From Pseudoscleropodium purum (taxonomy: Eukaryota > Streptophyta > Bryopsida > Hypnales > Brachytheciaceae), in NCBI GenBank assembly GCA_963969395.1, contig OZ017804.1, forward strand, positions 18,848,001 to 18,912,000: DNA of 64,000 bases. The letters run 5' to 3'. This document shows positions 37,801-49,134 of the stretch, one piece after another (the stretch's first letter is position 1; every line of letters starts with the position of its first letter). The notes beneath the pieces are model-generated. The model saw nothing but the letters and a program-made list of their open reading frames with translations. It did not search any database and had not been told where the DNA came from. The translations under genes and the position numbers were made by a program.

Positions 37801-38562
37801 CGACCAAAGACTGGTTGCAAAATCCACCAAGGAATGGTTGCAATAATGTAGCCAATCACAATGTGCCGCAACTGTGTTGGAACCATGCACTGGAATTAAT
37901 CACTGCTCATGTCTTTTGCATGGAAAGAGAACAACCTACATTGCCAGAATGGGGCGTTGGTCATGAATGGGTTACCTCCCATAAGTAGAGTGTAAGAAGT
38001 AGAGTCTCTCTACACAAAGAACAGCCCTCAATAATCACCACTCTCACGCTTGAGAAAGTTATTTCACATAACATATGTACTGTACACTCAAAACACATAA
38101 ATGAATGAATACAACCTGCGCATTTCAGATGGCAATTCTGTGTCCAAATATGGTGAGGCTCTAATTTCTAATTCGTCATTCTGGAGCTTGGATGTGGAAT
38201 GAGTTAGTATTCAGTGGATCAATTAGTCCTAACAAAGTTAACTCACGAATATTTTTGATAATCTTCATTTTCTTTGCCTATATCACTTTCGTGCTTTTAA
38301 AAAAACAATTAGATTTCCATTGTCATTCCAATCATTCGTAGAACGGTGGAGCAAATTTGGCTTAGAGCGATCTCAAGTGGATTAGAGCAATTGCAGGAGA
38401 AAGTTGAAATTAGGATCAAGGTGGGAAATTACTTAACTCACTGCCAGTCGAGGCACACTGACTTGAACACTCTAAACAACCCCAGTTTTGCACCGCGCAA
38501 TTGAAGTAAATAGTGAGTGATGCGAAGACATATAGTGTGCGTTTTCTGTAGCAGGAGTGTGA
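34867..38562. other. Intergenic DNA, AT-rich on the left, more balanced after about 36,500
   Basis: No gene was recognised. Weak homology exists between 35,700-36,480 and 46,360-47,060 (blocks such as aaccttcatgatctattttg, tcttaacaacttttgg, tagttatggagat, caaacttaacaatatgcca), so a decayed dispersed repeat of about 0.7-0.8 kb is present at both places in the same orientation. Confidence 0.45.
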
Positions 38563-39210
38563 TTACTTCACTCCACGACACTTGGCCAAACTTCTGAGTT
38601 CACCACGGGCTTCGAAATCTTCAACTACCGGAACCTGCTCCACATGAGGCTTTCTGGATTGAGGCTGACGCTTCATCAGAATTCACATGAACCGGTCCTG
38701 ACCTTGGCCATCTAAACATCGTCATGAATCTGCCAAACACTAGAGGTGTATCCCGAATTTCAGATACTGTATTCAGTGCTTTAGCTCAAATCATATGCCT
38801 GGCCATCATTTCATCCTGTCACAACATTTCTCTAGAACATAGTGGGCTTCAGAGTAGCAACTTCCATCATTTGAGGTTCTCATTGTTGGACAAAACTTGC
38901 CGTGTGGCACATTGGCAATCTTCAATAACTCTTCCTCTGTATGAGGATGTCACCTACTTTTGTGAATGGAAATTCGCCCAGTGGTGGACGCTAATCTGCA
39001 TTTGATTAGTCAAAAAGGACGTAAAGAATTCCCAACACTTTTTGCCGTCCTATTGCCCTCCTATTCCCACTTTGGTAATTCTAAGTTTCGAAAATTATTC
39101 CTCCAAAACTACTTCTCTAAAAACCCACTAGTAACTCGTTTTGATGTATGAATGATGTACGCGTGCAAGTGCAAATGAAACCTCCATCTCGCCTGAGAAG
39201 CTGCAGATTT

Positions 39211-42200
39211 TCATCCAACATGATTTGAAGAAGGTCGAAACGCTGCTATCAACTCCGGTGGAAACTCTGGGCTAAGCGTAGTTAAGATTGTTTCGTCCCT
39301 TAGAAGCTTCAAGGACGCGGGATTAGTAAGGCAACGTGGTGTCTTGTACTGACTTGCCCCAACTCCTTTCTCATTCACGAACTGGTCCATGAGACGGGCA
39401 AACGCGCCACTCTTGACGATGACCAACTCCAGCGGCCCAATGGTGCCTCCAGCTCTACCAATATTGTAAGTATCATTGAACGACCTGTCGAGAATCTTAC
39501 AGCACTCTTCCAATACACTCGTGTCCAAATTTTCGTGACTCCTCAACTCCCAGAAGATGACGTAATGTCCTGGATGTGTGTCGAGGTTGGCATGGCTGCT
39601 GAATTCGACTAGCTCCATATTCGCTTCTTTGAGGTTTCGCGATGCTTTTTCCACGACCACTCGGAGCTCTTCTTCGTCTGTCTTGTCAATATACACACTT
39701 AAGACTACGCCCTTCCGGCAAACAAACGCCACTTTGGGAGTAGAGTTGTAGAAGCCCGTAACCCTGAGAATGTCCTCCTGTCTGTAGCGGTACAAACCTA
39801 AACAGAAAGAGAGTCCCGGACAACAATATTTAGTTGTCCCAAAAATTCATCAGCACACTTCAAACTTCCGACAGCATGATTGGTCGGACCGATGAAATTT
39901 ATATTTGCACTATGTAATGTGAAGCAACGAAGACATGCTTCGATGCAATCTGCCAGCCAATGTGCACATATTCATTGAAGCTACTATGTTCATACTCAAT
40001 AACATGGCTTGTTTCAAATCGCCAAACTTGTGTCATTCAAGTGCCAGGAATTTGAAAACAAGGACATTTTAACCCTACCAACTACGATTGATAGAGACAC
40101 GACTATGTGAGGTTTAATCAAATGGTTATCCGAGCACAACGAAAAGTGCGTTGCTACAAACGGATATTTCATTAAAAATGGCGGTATTCCACAAACTCAG
40201 GTTCAGAACGTGCGGTCTGAACTGTATACTTGTCCTAATTTCACGGTTTCAGGGTCTGAAATCTATACCACTCTTACAAAATTAATGAAAAAATGGCTGA
40301 AAAATGGCGCCATTTTAACGAAATATCTGTTTACAGTGTATCTATACAAACAACGGTAAGATTTGTTATCTACTTATGTCCAACTCTAGATCAAACTCCT
40401 TATTGAATCATGCTTAAAAAAAATGACATCGAAGAAGAGTACTCAGATCAATCTCCTGGTTGGTTGAAAAATCTACGCTATTGAAAAAACATTGGAATGT
40501 TCTTTCAACCAACCTGGAGGTTGATCGAAACACCATACCATCGTCGATTTTCTTACGTCGTTTCAACAGGGGGTTAGAATTTGCACTCGTGAAAGTCACC
40601 AGTGTAGTTCTTCGACTGAAAGAAATTGAAACCAGCTGATGGATACATCCTACCTGTAGGTGTGGTCAACAAAATCTCGTACTCCTGACCGACCTTAACA
40701 TCCGCCAATCCAACAATTTCATTGTTCTCGACAAACTCCGGTCCTGCGGACTCGCGATTAACCGGAATGAACTCGAAGTAGGCGAAGTCAGGAATGATGG
40801 TGTAAGAGCCGCTTTCCACCGGGGCCCGAGGGTCAATGTTAACGCCTATCCAGGACTCGGAAGAACCGTAGTACCCGTTCAGGAGTGGGACTGATCCAGC
40901 ATACTTTCGCATTGGTGCAACGTAGGGAAGCATGGTGCCCGTGAAGTTGCTCAGGGTGTAGAGCAGATTGGGAAAGAGGCGCTCGATGATTCCAGACCAC
41001 CCTTTGGCACACTCACGCTCGATAAAGTCTGCGAGCTCGGGATTCGGTGACAATATCTCTTGTACACTTGAACGAAGCGCTGGATCGCTGACAAACTCAT
41101 CAACAGTTCCTTCCCGGATGTCTTTGCAGATATCGCGCCAAACCTTCATTCCACAGAGAACACGATGAACCTTGAACATACTAGAAATCAATGAAACATA
41201 ATGCCAATGCAGGTTTTTGAAACTATTGTAGAAAGTGTCTCAATGGTCGAGCGGGCGACTTGTAATAACCACGTCCTTGATTGCCACTACGTCCTATTGG
41301 TGTTGAAAGGGTTGCACACCTAGTCTCTGAAGAATTAAGAGTCGGGACTGTCATGAAACAGTGCTACACATCCGAATACCATTTTCGAAGGCTTAGAAAG
41401 CTGTCCGGAACCAACAAAGGGATGGTTTTCTGACATACCCTTTCAAGAAGCCGGAATGGTTCGACAATCATGTATGCAAAGATGGCTTCCGCTTGCTCCA
41501 CGTCTCGAGAGCGATAGAGCCCGCATAGAAGGTGGCAATACATCTGTTGCGGGACATTACAAGCGAGCACGACACCGGTGGGACTTGTCATTGCCAACGG
41601 CATAATCTTTGCCATCGATTTGAACGCTTCACTTCGATAGAACACCGTCGTGCCTGTTCCAGCTTTCAACCCTGACTTCGTGTCAAATTGTCGGCCTGCA
41701 TAAGCGAACGTCATCACCTGTGGCTTTTCCGAGTCGAGCCTTCGAGGATATGCCCTGGCCAAGAAGCACAACCACCGGTAGACATGAGCTCCACAGTCAA
41801 CATCAATTTCGTTAGAATGGCGCGATTCAGAACGCTAAAATCGTTAAGCGGTGTAAGCTTGACTTGGCTGTGTGTCTGGCCCCTGATCTTCGATAGAACT
41901 GGGGTAGTCTATTGTCACTTCTACTGGTATACAACCAATCACTTAGACTGAGGGAATAACAAAATTCACACAAAGTAATGAAAATTTCATCTAAACAGAT
42001 CCGTCTCTTGTACCCAAACGTCACTCCACAACTCCATATATCTCCCCAGTTTACACTTCCACATGTGTTGAGATGCTTAAAGTGACTAAATTAGTGATTT
42101 CTACCTGCTTTCATGATTTTCTTACACCAATGTTGTCTTTGAGCGCATGACTAGAATTTGAGATATATCATTCGGCACATCCTGCATACCTTCTTCGGAA

Positions 42201-42867
42201 GAGTGATCCAATCTTTCCTGCCTTCATCCCTTGTGGCACTGTATTTGCAGTTCGCGGAATCATCTTGTTCTTCCCTCCAGAAGTTCCTGAGCTGTGCCAG
42301 TGGAATCAAATAGCGAGCTTCAAATGTCACCACAATGTACAATAGACTCGCTATTTTTCAGAACCTCTTCTCCACCGCAAGTCTGAGCCCAAGAATTCAG
42401 ACGCTATTCTTCCTTTCTAAAGAAGATTGCGGTACTCGAGAGGAAACCTAACAGTTTTTCTCGAAAATTGGAAGGAACCACTAGAACTTAGACCAGAACG
42501 GAATCAGTGGGAGAGTTTGGTAAGGAATGGAGAACGCCATAGAGGGAGAGATGATGGATAACCTCAATGAAAAGGAAGTTACAGGATCGGCGCACAATAT
42601 TGGAGCTGTGTCGCCATCAGCGATGCGGTCAACGTCATCTTGGATATCGGCAAGCGAGATGACGGGCACGCAAGCCTTGAAGGAGGTTTCGTCGGTGCGC
42701 TGGTTCAATCCCAGCCGTTGCAAGTACTCCACATTTCCATTGCGCTCTAGAATTTTGCGCAACGTCTCCAACTGCACTTCCCTTACATTCTGAGTCATTT
42801 TGTCCAAGTCCTCCATGACCTCCGCATCGGTTTCTGGAACCTTGAAAAACGGCTCCGCCACCGCCAT
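39211..42867 (-). CDS. GH3-family acyl-acid amido synthetase, five exons
   Basis: GH3 enzymes adenylate acids such as jasmonate or auxin and join them to amino acids in the cytosol. Exons on the minus strand: 42,867-42,563; exon 2 from 42,291 (end uncertain, 42,240 or 42,190); 41,834-41,439; 41,143-40,654; 39,797-39,211. The short exon 2 gives about 609 residues, near the family's usual 570-610. Exon 1 carries VQLETLRKILERNG and the IADGDTAPIL segment. Across intron 1 the ATP-binding motif SLSSGTSGGKNKMIP is restored exactly. Exon 3 (VYRWLCFLARAYP, FDTKSGLKAGTGTTVFYRS, QQMYCHLLCGL) resembles group I/JAR1-type GH3s more than the auxin-type TPGGLPARPVLTSYYKS version. Exon 4 carries ICKDIREG, NPELADFIE and motif II YYGSSESWIGVNIDP. 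Exon 5 opens LYRYRQEDILRV, holds VCRKGVVLS and PGHYVIFWEL, and ends with a QYKTPRC segment and short tail. Odd points are the unresolved exon 2/3 junction and QED in place of the usual x-GD in motif III. Substrate preference is inference. Confidence 0.88.
40446..40526 (-). repeat. Hairpin in GH3 intron 4
   Basis: Arms at 40,446-40,469 and 40,503-40,526 pair over 24 positions with two mismatches (core tggttggttgaaa / tttcaaccaacc) around a 33-base loop. It lies within intron 4 (39,798-40,653), about 130-210 bases downstream of the donor. Confidence 0.85.
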
Positions 42868-42967
42868 CGCTGCGTAAACTTTTCTCCCTCACGCGAATCA
42901 ACAACAACGCTTTTCGAAACTCAGTTCACTCGACCAACTCCGCTCCTCTTCAGCAAATTCCTTTAGA

Positions 42968-43440
42968 CTGCATTCGAAGACGAACTCCAAGCCTGAATGT
43001 ACGTATTCAGATACTAATCTAATCTAGTGAGCTTCAAGAATCGCACTTTGATACACTTCAAACTTCTCAATGTGAGCTCAGGAAACGATTTATCGGAAGA
43101 CAGAGCACACAATTTATTAACTAAGTGGCTTCTAAGATGAATTCCAAACTGGAGTTTCCTCAGCTACTCAGCTAATCTCGCAAGCTTCCATAAGTGCAAG
43201 ATATTAATATAACTTTCAAGAATTTCAGAAATTTTACCTTCGGAACTCAGAGCCGCTCACAATTAATTATCAACTAATTACTGTCAAAGATGAATTCAAA
43301 GTTCTAAATGTTGTCAGCAACTAGGAATTACAAATCTCGTAAGCTTCGATAAGCGCCAGAAAATCTTCAACACTTTCAACCGAAAATCAGAAAGTAACCT
43401 TCGATCGAAAGACAGAGCATGCAATTACTTCCTTCTGGAG
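42968..43440. repeat. Degenerate tandem repeat (about 155 bp unit) in the GH3 5' flank
   Basis: Units starting near 43,020, 43,173 and 43,332 share, in order, aatct(cg)-aagcttc, a ctttcaa/cttcaaac block, ccttcgga or a tatcggaagacagagc-type block, cacaatt and agatgaattc-aaa. A partial unit lies before the first (42,968-43,019: cgaagacgaactccaa). Spacings are 153 and 159 bp. The array begins about 100 bp upstream of the GH3 start codon. Confidence 0.75.
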
Positions 43441-44200
43441 CTGACCATCCTCGAACGCATCTGCAATTGTTGTTATTGCGAAACTATTTGCTTCACGTTC
43501 ACGAAGAGGGAAATGTGCGATACATGTGCGCGCGCTCTCTGATGACACGGATTCGGCCCAGTAAGCTAATCAGAAGGAGCTGCAGCAGGCAGGTAGCCAG
43601 CCAGCAAGTCCGTGCGGCAGATTTTCTTGCAGGTGTATCATTTCCTGCACAAAGAAGCTGAAGACCAATATTTATCCGAGGCGTGGAGACAGTACTAAGT
43701 GCCGTGGCCATCGCTGGCTGGAGTCGTCGATCGCGACAGCATTACGTAGTCGCGGCGTTCTTTCGACTGACTGTAAGACAAGATAGTGGCTGTTTTGGAA
43801 CGCTCCGTCGATTACTGCGCAACTTCTTCATCTCCCGCTTCAGTCCCACATGACGGTGATGACGCACTGCAATTGGAAAAACAGGCCGGGGAGCAGGCCG
43901 CCCATCCTTTTAGAGTCATAAGCTCAAAGCATGCGTCGTGTTTTGTGCTGGTGGTGACATTTGAATGGCAAAGAAGGCTACGTTGTAGACCGATATTATG
44001 GCGAGCTTCTTTCGTGTGTTAGTGGCACAGGTTGGTTTGTTTTGTTGTTGCTTTACAGTGCCAGATTGCACCAGGAAAAAATAATTTGGCTAAAAATGAC
44101 TACCGGAAAAAAAATCTTGGATGAAATCACGAGATTGTCGATGAAAACAGAATTATTGTATGGATACTTATGTGATATATGCTAATGTGATATTTTCTAT
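43441..44200. other. Low-copy GH3 upstream region, no gene recognised
   Basis: Base composition is balanced. The overlapping short frames (43,419-43,661, 43,499-43,711, 43,786-44,022) lie on both strands and match nothing known. It is probably the distal promoter or leader of the GH3 gene. Confidence 0.35.
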
Positions 44201-44519
44201 TTAATATGTGGATGAATGTTGAATTTTGGGGGCACCTGCATAACATTTTATATCCACAATGGACTTGGACTTGTTTGGAATTCCCTTTGATTCATGGGTG
44301 ATTGCAAGAAAGACTTGTACTTTTTTGCATCACATTCAAAGTGACAAAGTTGTTTTCTGCTAAAATTCTTGAAGGTAGTGAATCCAATGAGCTTGAAATT
44401 TTTATTGGAGATGGCTAACTTGATTGTAATCATATCTCTTATTTTTTTTTAAATTAAAAAAAATCATTTTATATTTAAAAATCAATTTTGCTTATTTGTC
44501 ACTTTGAGGTTTAATACTC

Positions 44520-45303
44520 TGAAGTACCCAAAATTAATGATTTAGAGTTGAAATTTTTGTGGTCTATTCCTATAGTAGGGAGACATGTGACTACCAAAGG
44601 GAATCTAAAGATACGTTATTTTATAGCCTCCGTATATCTACATGGAAAGTTTTGAATCATTCTATTTGGATGGATGAATCAAAAGTTATGAGGAATTTTA
44701 GTTTGGGGTAGTTTGTGGATAGTTATGGAATCTCTACTCCGAAATAAACTTTGAAGCCCTTTATTTTACTCAATTTTTAATATTTTTGAAAAAAAATAAA
44801 AAAATTTAGGTGTACATTGTTTATTACCACATTTCAACCATTGGGATTGGATTTTTTCAATTCCATAAAGAAATTATTAACAACTTAGTACTTTGAATCC
44901 TTCTCTACTTCATTCTACCTACTATTTTTTTCCTATATGTTGTACAATTCCAAATTATTTAAAAAATTTCAAGCATGTATTCAACTTGCTTTGAAAAATG
45001 AATTCAAAGAGTAACCACCGTTTTAGACATTTTTTCATGCAAATGTGACCTAGTAAAGTGTAGCTGCCCGGATTTTTGCAAGGGACAAAATAGATTTTTG
45101 TGAGTTCAAACGCTAATATCTTGCAATTGACATGGTGAAATTTTCTGAAATTTTTACCACATCTTCTCAAAATAGTTTACTACAAGATCCTACAGTTATT
45201 TGTGTCCAAAAATGCTATTTTTCAAAAAATTAGGTACTTGCACTAGAAATGGCAGTTTTAGAGTGTTTTTGGTGAAAACATAATCAAAAACCTTTAAGGA
45301 TTG
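44520..45303 (+). mobile_element. Family 1 element (forward)
   Basis: Family 1 blocks occur in order: gaatcaaaagttatgaggaa, ctactccgaaataaactttg, ccattgggattggatttttt, a tatatgttgtacaattccaaa block, tttcaagcatgtattcaact, accaccgttttaga, agtgtagctgcccgg, gtttttggtgaaaacat. The right end, acctttaaggattga (near 45,300), is a decayed form of TTTAGGGGTTAA. The left border is approximate. Confidence 0.6.
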
Positions 45304-47000
45304 ATGGGTAGAAATAAGTATAATATCAAATCCTATATTAGGTGCCATTGTTGGGTGATTGCAAGAAAGACTTAGATTATTTCTTATCATACCTTGTATA
45401 TTTCTCAAGAACAACTTTAAGAACAATCATCAAATGTAATTGAAATTCATATACAAGGTGAATATGAACGTATTAAAAACTCTAGAGCAAATTTTTGTTA
45501 TTTTCAAAAATTAAGTTGGTAGAAAATATTGAATTTCAAAAAGATGTCACATATGCAATTTTGGAAGTCTAAAGTATTATTGAATATCTATTTCCATGAA
45601 TTTTAGACAAATTTTGGAGAGGATGATCTCTAAAGATTTTTGTATTTTAGCTATTCTGTGAAAGGACTTTAAAAATAGTTAAATCTATATTGTAGTGGTT
45701 CTTCTAATAAATGACCATCTCCATAGATTTCTTTACAAAAAGAATAATTTTAAAATAAAATTAAAAAAAAAATTCTATTTTTTTTCAAAAATCAAAATCA
45801 AAATAACCTTTTTCTTTAGATTTTGTACTTTTTGGTTTTTCTACATTGGAAATTATTCTATGGTAGATCTTCTTCAAGTGTAGTTGTCTTAAAGTTCTAT
45901 ACAAGTGACATATTCTTGTACTCTTAAAAAATACTTTTCTGATTTTTATGTATTCCAAAAAAAATCATGATGACTAGAAAAAATCCAACAAATCCAATTG
46001 TAAAAGTGTTTCTTGCAATCCCCCTATTAATAGTAAATGATTTTTTTTGAGATGCAATTGGTTGACAAAAAAATTCCTTATAAAAAAGAAAAAAATTTTA
46101 AATTTATTCTTTGACTATTTTCTAAATGACAAACACTAATGGGTACATTTTCTTGAAATTTTCCATTAACCTATTTTGATATATGGTTTTTGAAAATTTC
46201 TTTTTTAGACTCGAAGATTATTATAAAGTATTATTATTTTTAGTGTCCTTTAGATTTTTTGTATTTAATAAATTTTTCTTTCCAAAAATTCTAGTATTCT
46301 TAGTACGGGACTAAAATGCAACAAATTACCAAGTCTTTCTTCCAATCACCTAGCATTTGGGATACACAAGTGCAAGACAAAGTGTAGGAGTTAGTTGAAG
46401 CTTTTCAAATGACCATCCTCTTTCCAAAATAGGTTCAAGAAAAATTACAAGCAACCTTCATAATCTATTTTTGAAATTTTTGAATTTGTAAGAGAAAAAA
46501 ATGATTTGAAATTCAATATCTTTCACTTTGTGGGGTGGAATGCTTTTAAGCTAGCTGTGTAGAAGTCTCCTCTTTAACAACTTTTATTTGGTAAATATTA
46601 AGTATGCCTCTTTTGGACTAGTAGTTGTGGAGATTATAGTTCTTATCACACCAAATAAACTGAAACAAAGAACTAAACTTAACATTAGGCCATGTATAAT
46701 TGCAAAAGCTAATAATCTAGCAAAGCTCTCCTCTTCCAAAAAAAAAAAGCTAAAGACTTAGATGTAGATATTAAAAAATGAATGATATTAGTACCTTTAG
46801 CTTTATATTGAATAGTTAGGGAATATTATTGCCTCTATTTTTCATTTTTACAAAAAAAAATTTTAACCATTTTTATAGTATCCAATAATATTTCTTCAAA
46901 CCTTGATCTTCTTTACAAACCAAAATTGAAAAGTTTTCAATAACCTAAGTTATGATGTCCAAAATCAATCATATATTTAAAGCATCGGTAACTTTTCAAA
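45304..47000. other. AT-rich intergenic DNA
   Basis: No gene was found. The stretch 46,360-47,060 is a diverged second copy of the repeat noted at 35,700-36,480. Confidence 0.45.
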
Positions 47001-48127
47001 CATATATTGATTCTCTCTTCTCGGGGTTGGAAAACTGTCCATTATACAGTTGAAAAAAATCCTTCGCAATTGAATATGTTCATCAGTTGCTACATGAGTT
47101 GGAATGGCACGACACTTTGCCCCTCAAATTGCAAAAATAAACGCAATACAATTCAAAAGATTCTTGAACCCAAGAACAAGAGGCAAAGAACAAATATAAC
47201 TTACCGTACTGCCATTTCTTGCCAAGTCAATCTACGGCCTGGGAGGAGAGGCATGAGAGACAAAGCCCATATGTTGAGTACTGTAACATAAGGTAATAGG
47301 TACCGATACTACAGTACAATTTTAAAATTTTGATTTTAAAAATTGACCAATACTGGAAACTCTGAAAATTGATTTCTTGCAAAGAGTCATGTCTCTTGAG
47401 TAGCATCATGTAACGATGTTGATTACTCCTAGAATAGACTAGAGTACTGTAGAATAGACAAGAGTCTTTCAGCTACTCCTAAAAAAGACAACGAAGAGAG
47501 AAAGACTTCCATTTCATTCATATGGCACGATTCACGGACCCCATTCAAAAATTGCAGCATCCAACAGTACAAAGTCCACCCAAATGTGCCATTCAACACT
47601 ACTTACCAAGCCTTCAGAATGAGGACTGGTACAGATTTGCGTTTCAGAGCGCCATCCTTGACAAGTACCAACGACAGAACGTCTGCCGTTATAACGAAAT
47701 TGACATTTCCAAAGGCAGTCCTTACGTAGTTTCAACTGTATTATATTACACCAGTAAAAGAACACAATCTGGTTTCAAACTGTCGTGTAAAATGTGTCAA
47801 TCCCTTACTCAAAACATTTGCACTAGACACTTAGCTGTTGCAGGCATTGACGGTCCGGCGTACCAGAGCTCATCTCCAACCACCTAAAGAACTCCCTCCT
47901 CCGCAATACACTGGGTAGTAGCCCTTGCACCTGATAAAAGACTTGCTAGTCATTTCAGCGACGATGGACTAGACTCAAATCCACTACCAGTGCTTATTAG
48001 CAAGTAAAAGACAAAAAAAACAGTGCCTAGCCGTTTTCAAGCCCATCTATTGTGTAACCTTCACTCTGATGGTACAAGTGCATCATTCGCAGCTGGCCTG
48101 TGCCTCTCCTACTGTAAACTTTTCACT
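47001..48127. other. Balanced-composition flank downstream of the metallothionein-like gene
   Basis: This lies 3' of the minus-strand gene ending at 48,128 and probably includes its 3' UTR. A 121-codon plus-strand frame (47,522-47,887) is open but overlaps a minus-strand frame, has no recognisable motif and no supporting splice or start context; I do not call it a gene. Confidence 0.35.
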
Positions 48128-49134
48128 CTACTCAGTATATCCGTAGTCGGCTTTGTAGTTGTCGATTCCCCGGCTTCCCTTCTTTGCAGAAGCACCTGAG
48201 AAATGAAATCAAGGAAACCAAAATCAATCCCAAAACTCCTAATCTGGAGTATCAGTAACCAAGGCACAAAACATATTCTACAGCAGTGTTGACTGTCCAG
48301 CCTTTTCATCGTAATTGACCAGGATTAGTCACACCTACCAAACTCCCTAGTCAAAACGATCTGCTGAAGTCAAAGTACTGCAGAATGATGACCAAGGGCA
48401 TCAATCAACAACAACCCCAAACAATGGCGATAAACATGTCCTCCACCACTTGGTAGGCGTGTGAAGTGCAGTTTCTATACTTGCCAGAAAACAGTCTTTT
48501 CTGTAATATATTCACTTGTCTGAATACCAGCGTCGCTTCTAATTCTACACGATGGTGAAAAATCAAAGTGAAAGGAGACAGAACTAAGACTTTTCTGGGA
48601 CTTGAGTTACCTTCAGCTCCAGTGAAGTCCGTCGGGACTGACCACTCTATGTCGCCATTGAAGCTGTACTGCTCTTCATACTCACCAGCAACAGTCTTCA
48701 CGGGACTCTCCATATAGCTGCGTGATCGAGTTCCCGTCAACATTAGCAATTGCACAAACAACATGATTCTGATCCGGTATTCCAAAATCACCCCAGAACC
48801 ATTCACCGAAAAAAGAAAATGCAGTTATAAAAAACTTCCAAAAAACGCCATATCCTATTACCAAACGAGTGAACAAATGGATAATGGATGAGTCCATAAT
48901 TAGTACCTAAAGTCGCTCCGGCTCTCCAAGGACCAGAGGGTGTTGTTGCAACTACCAATCACAACACAAGAGAACCCACCATTATTCAAGAGAACCAACA
49001 GTTATTCTAGAGAGCAATTATAAAACGAGGTGCAGATCCCCATACAATTCCCAAAAACATTCCAAGACAGGCAGGCCTCACGTGCAAGTGGCGCGACATC
49101 CGCACTTGGGGCAGCAGCCACACCCGCAAGACAT
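48128..49134 (-). CDS. Metallothionein-like protein with a single N-terminal Cys cluster, three exons
   Basis: Exons on the minus strand: 49,134-49,082, 48,717-48,611 and 48,195-48,128 (TAG at 48,130-48,128). Donors are AC|GTGAGG and GAAG|GTAACT; acceptors are cgcag|CT and ctcag|GT. Phases (2, then 1) join without a frame break into 75 residues. Exon 1 encodes MSCGCGCCPKCGCRATC: seven Cys in 17 residues, in C-x-C and C-C arrangements typical of a plant metallothionein metal cluster. Exon 2 encodes a Cys-free, acidic stretch rich in aromatic residues (YEEQYSFNGDIEW, PTDFTGAEG), like the linker of plant metallothioneins. Exon 3 ends KADYGYTE. The second Cys cluster that plant metallothioneins normally carry after the linker is missing, and no Cys codon occurs after residue 17. 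A role in binding Cu or Zn is inferred from the first cluster. An unseen alternative exon could supply the second cluster. Confidence 0.7.

Noticed and set aside
47522..47887. 121-codon plus-strand ORF
   Set aside because: No motif, overlapped by a minus-strand frame, and lies in the 3' flank of the metallothionein-like gene; not enough to call a gene.
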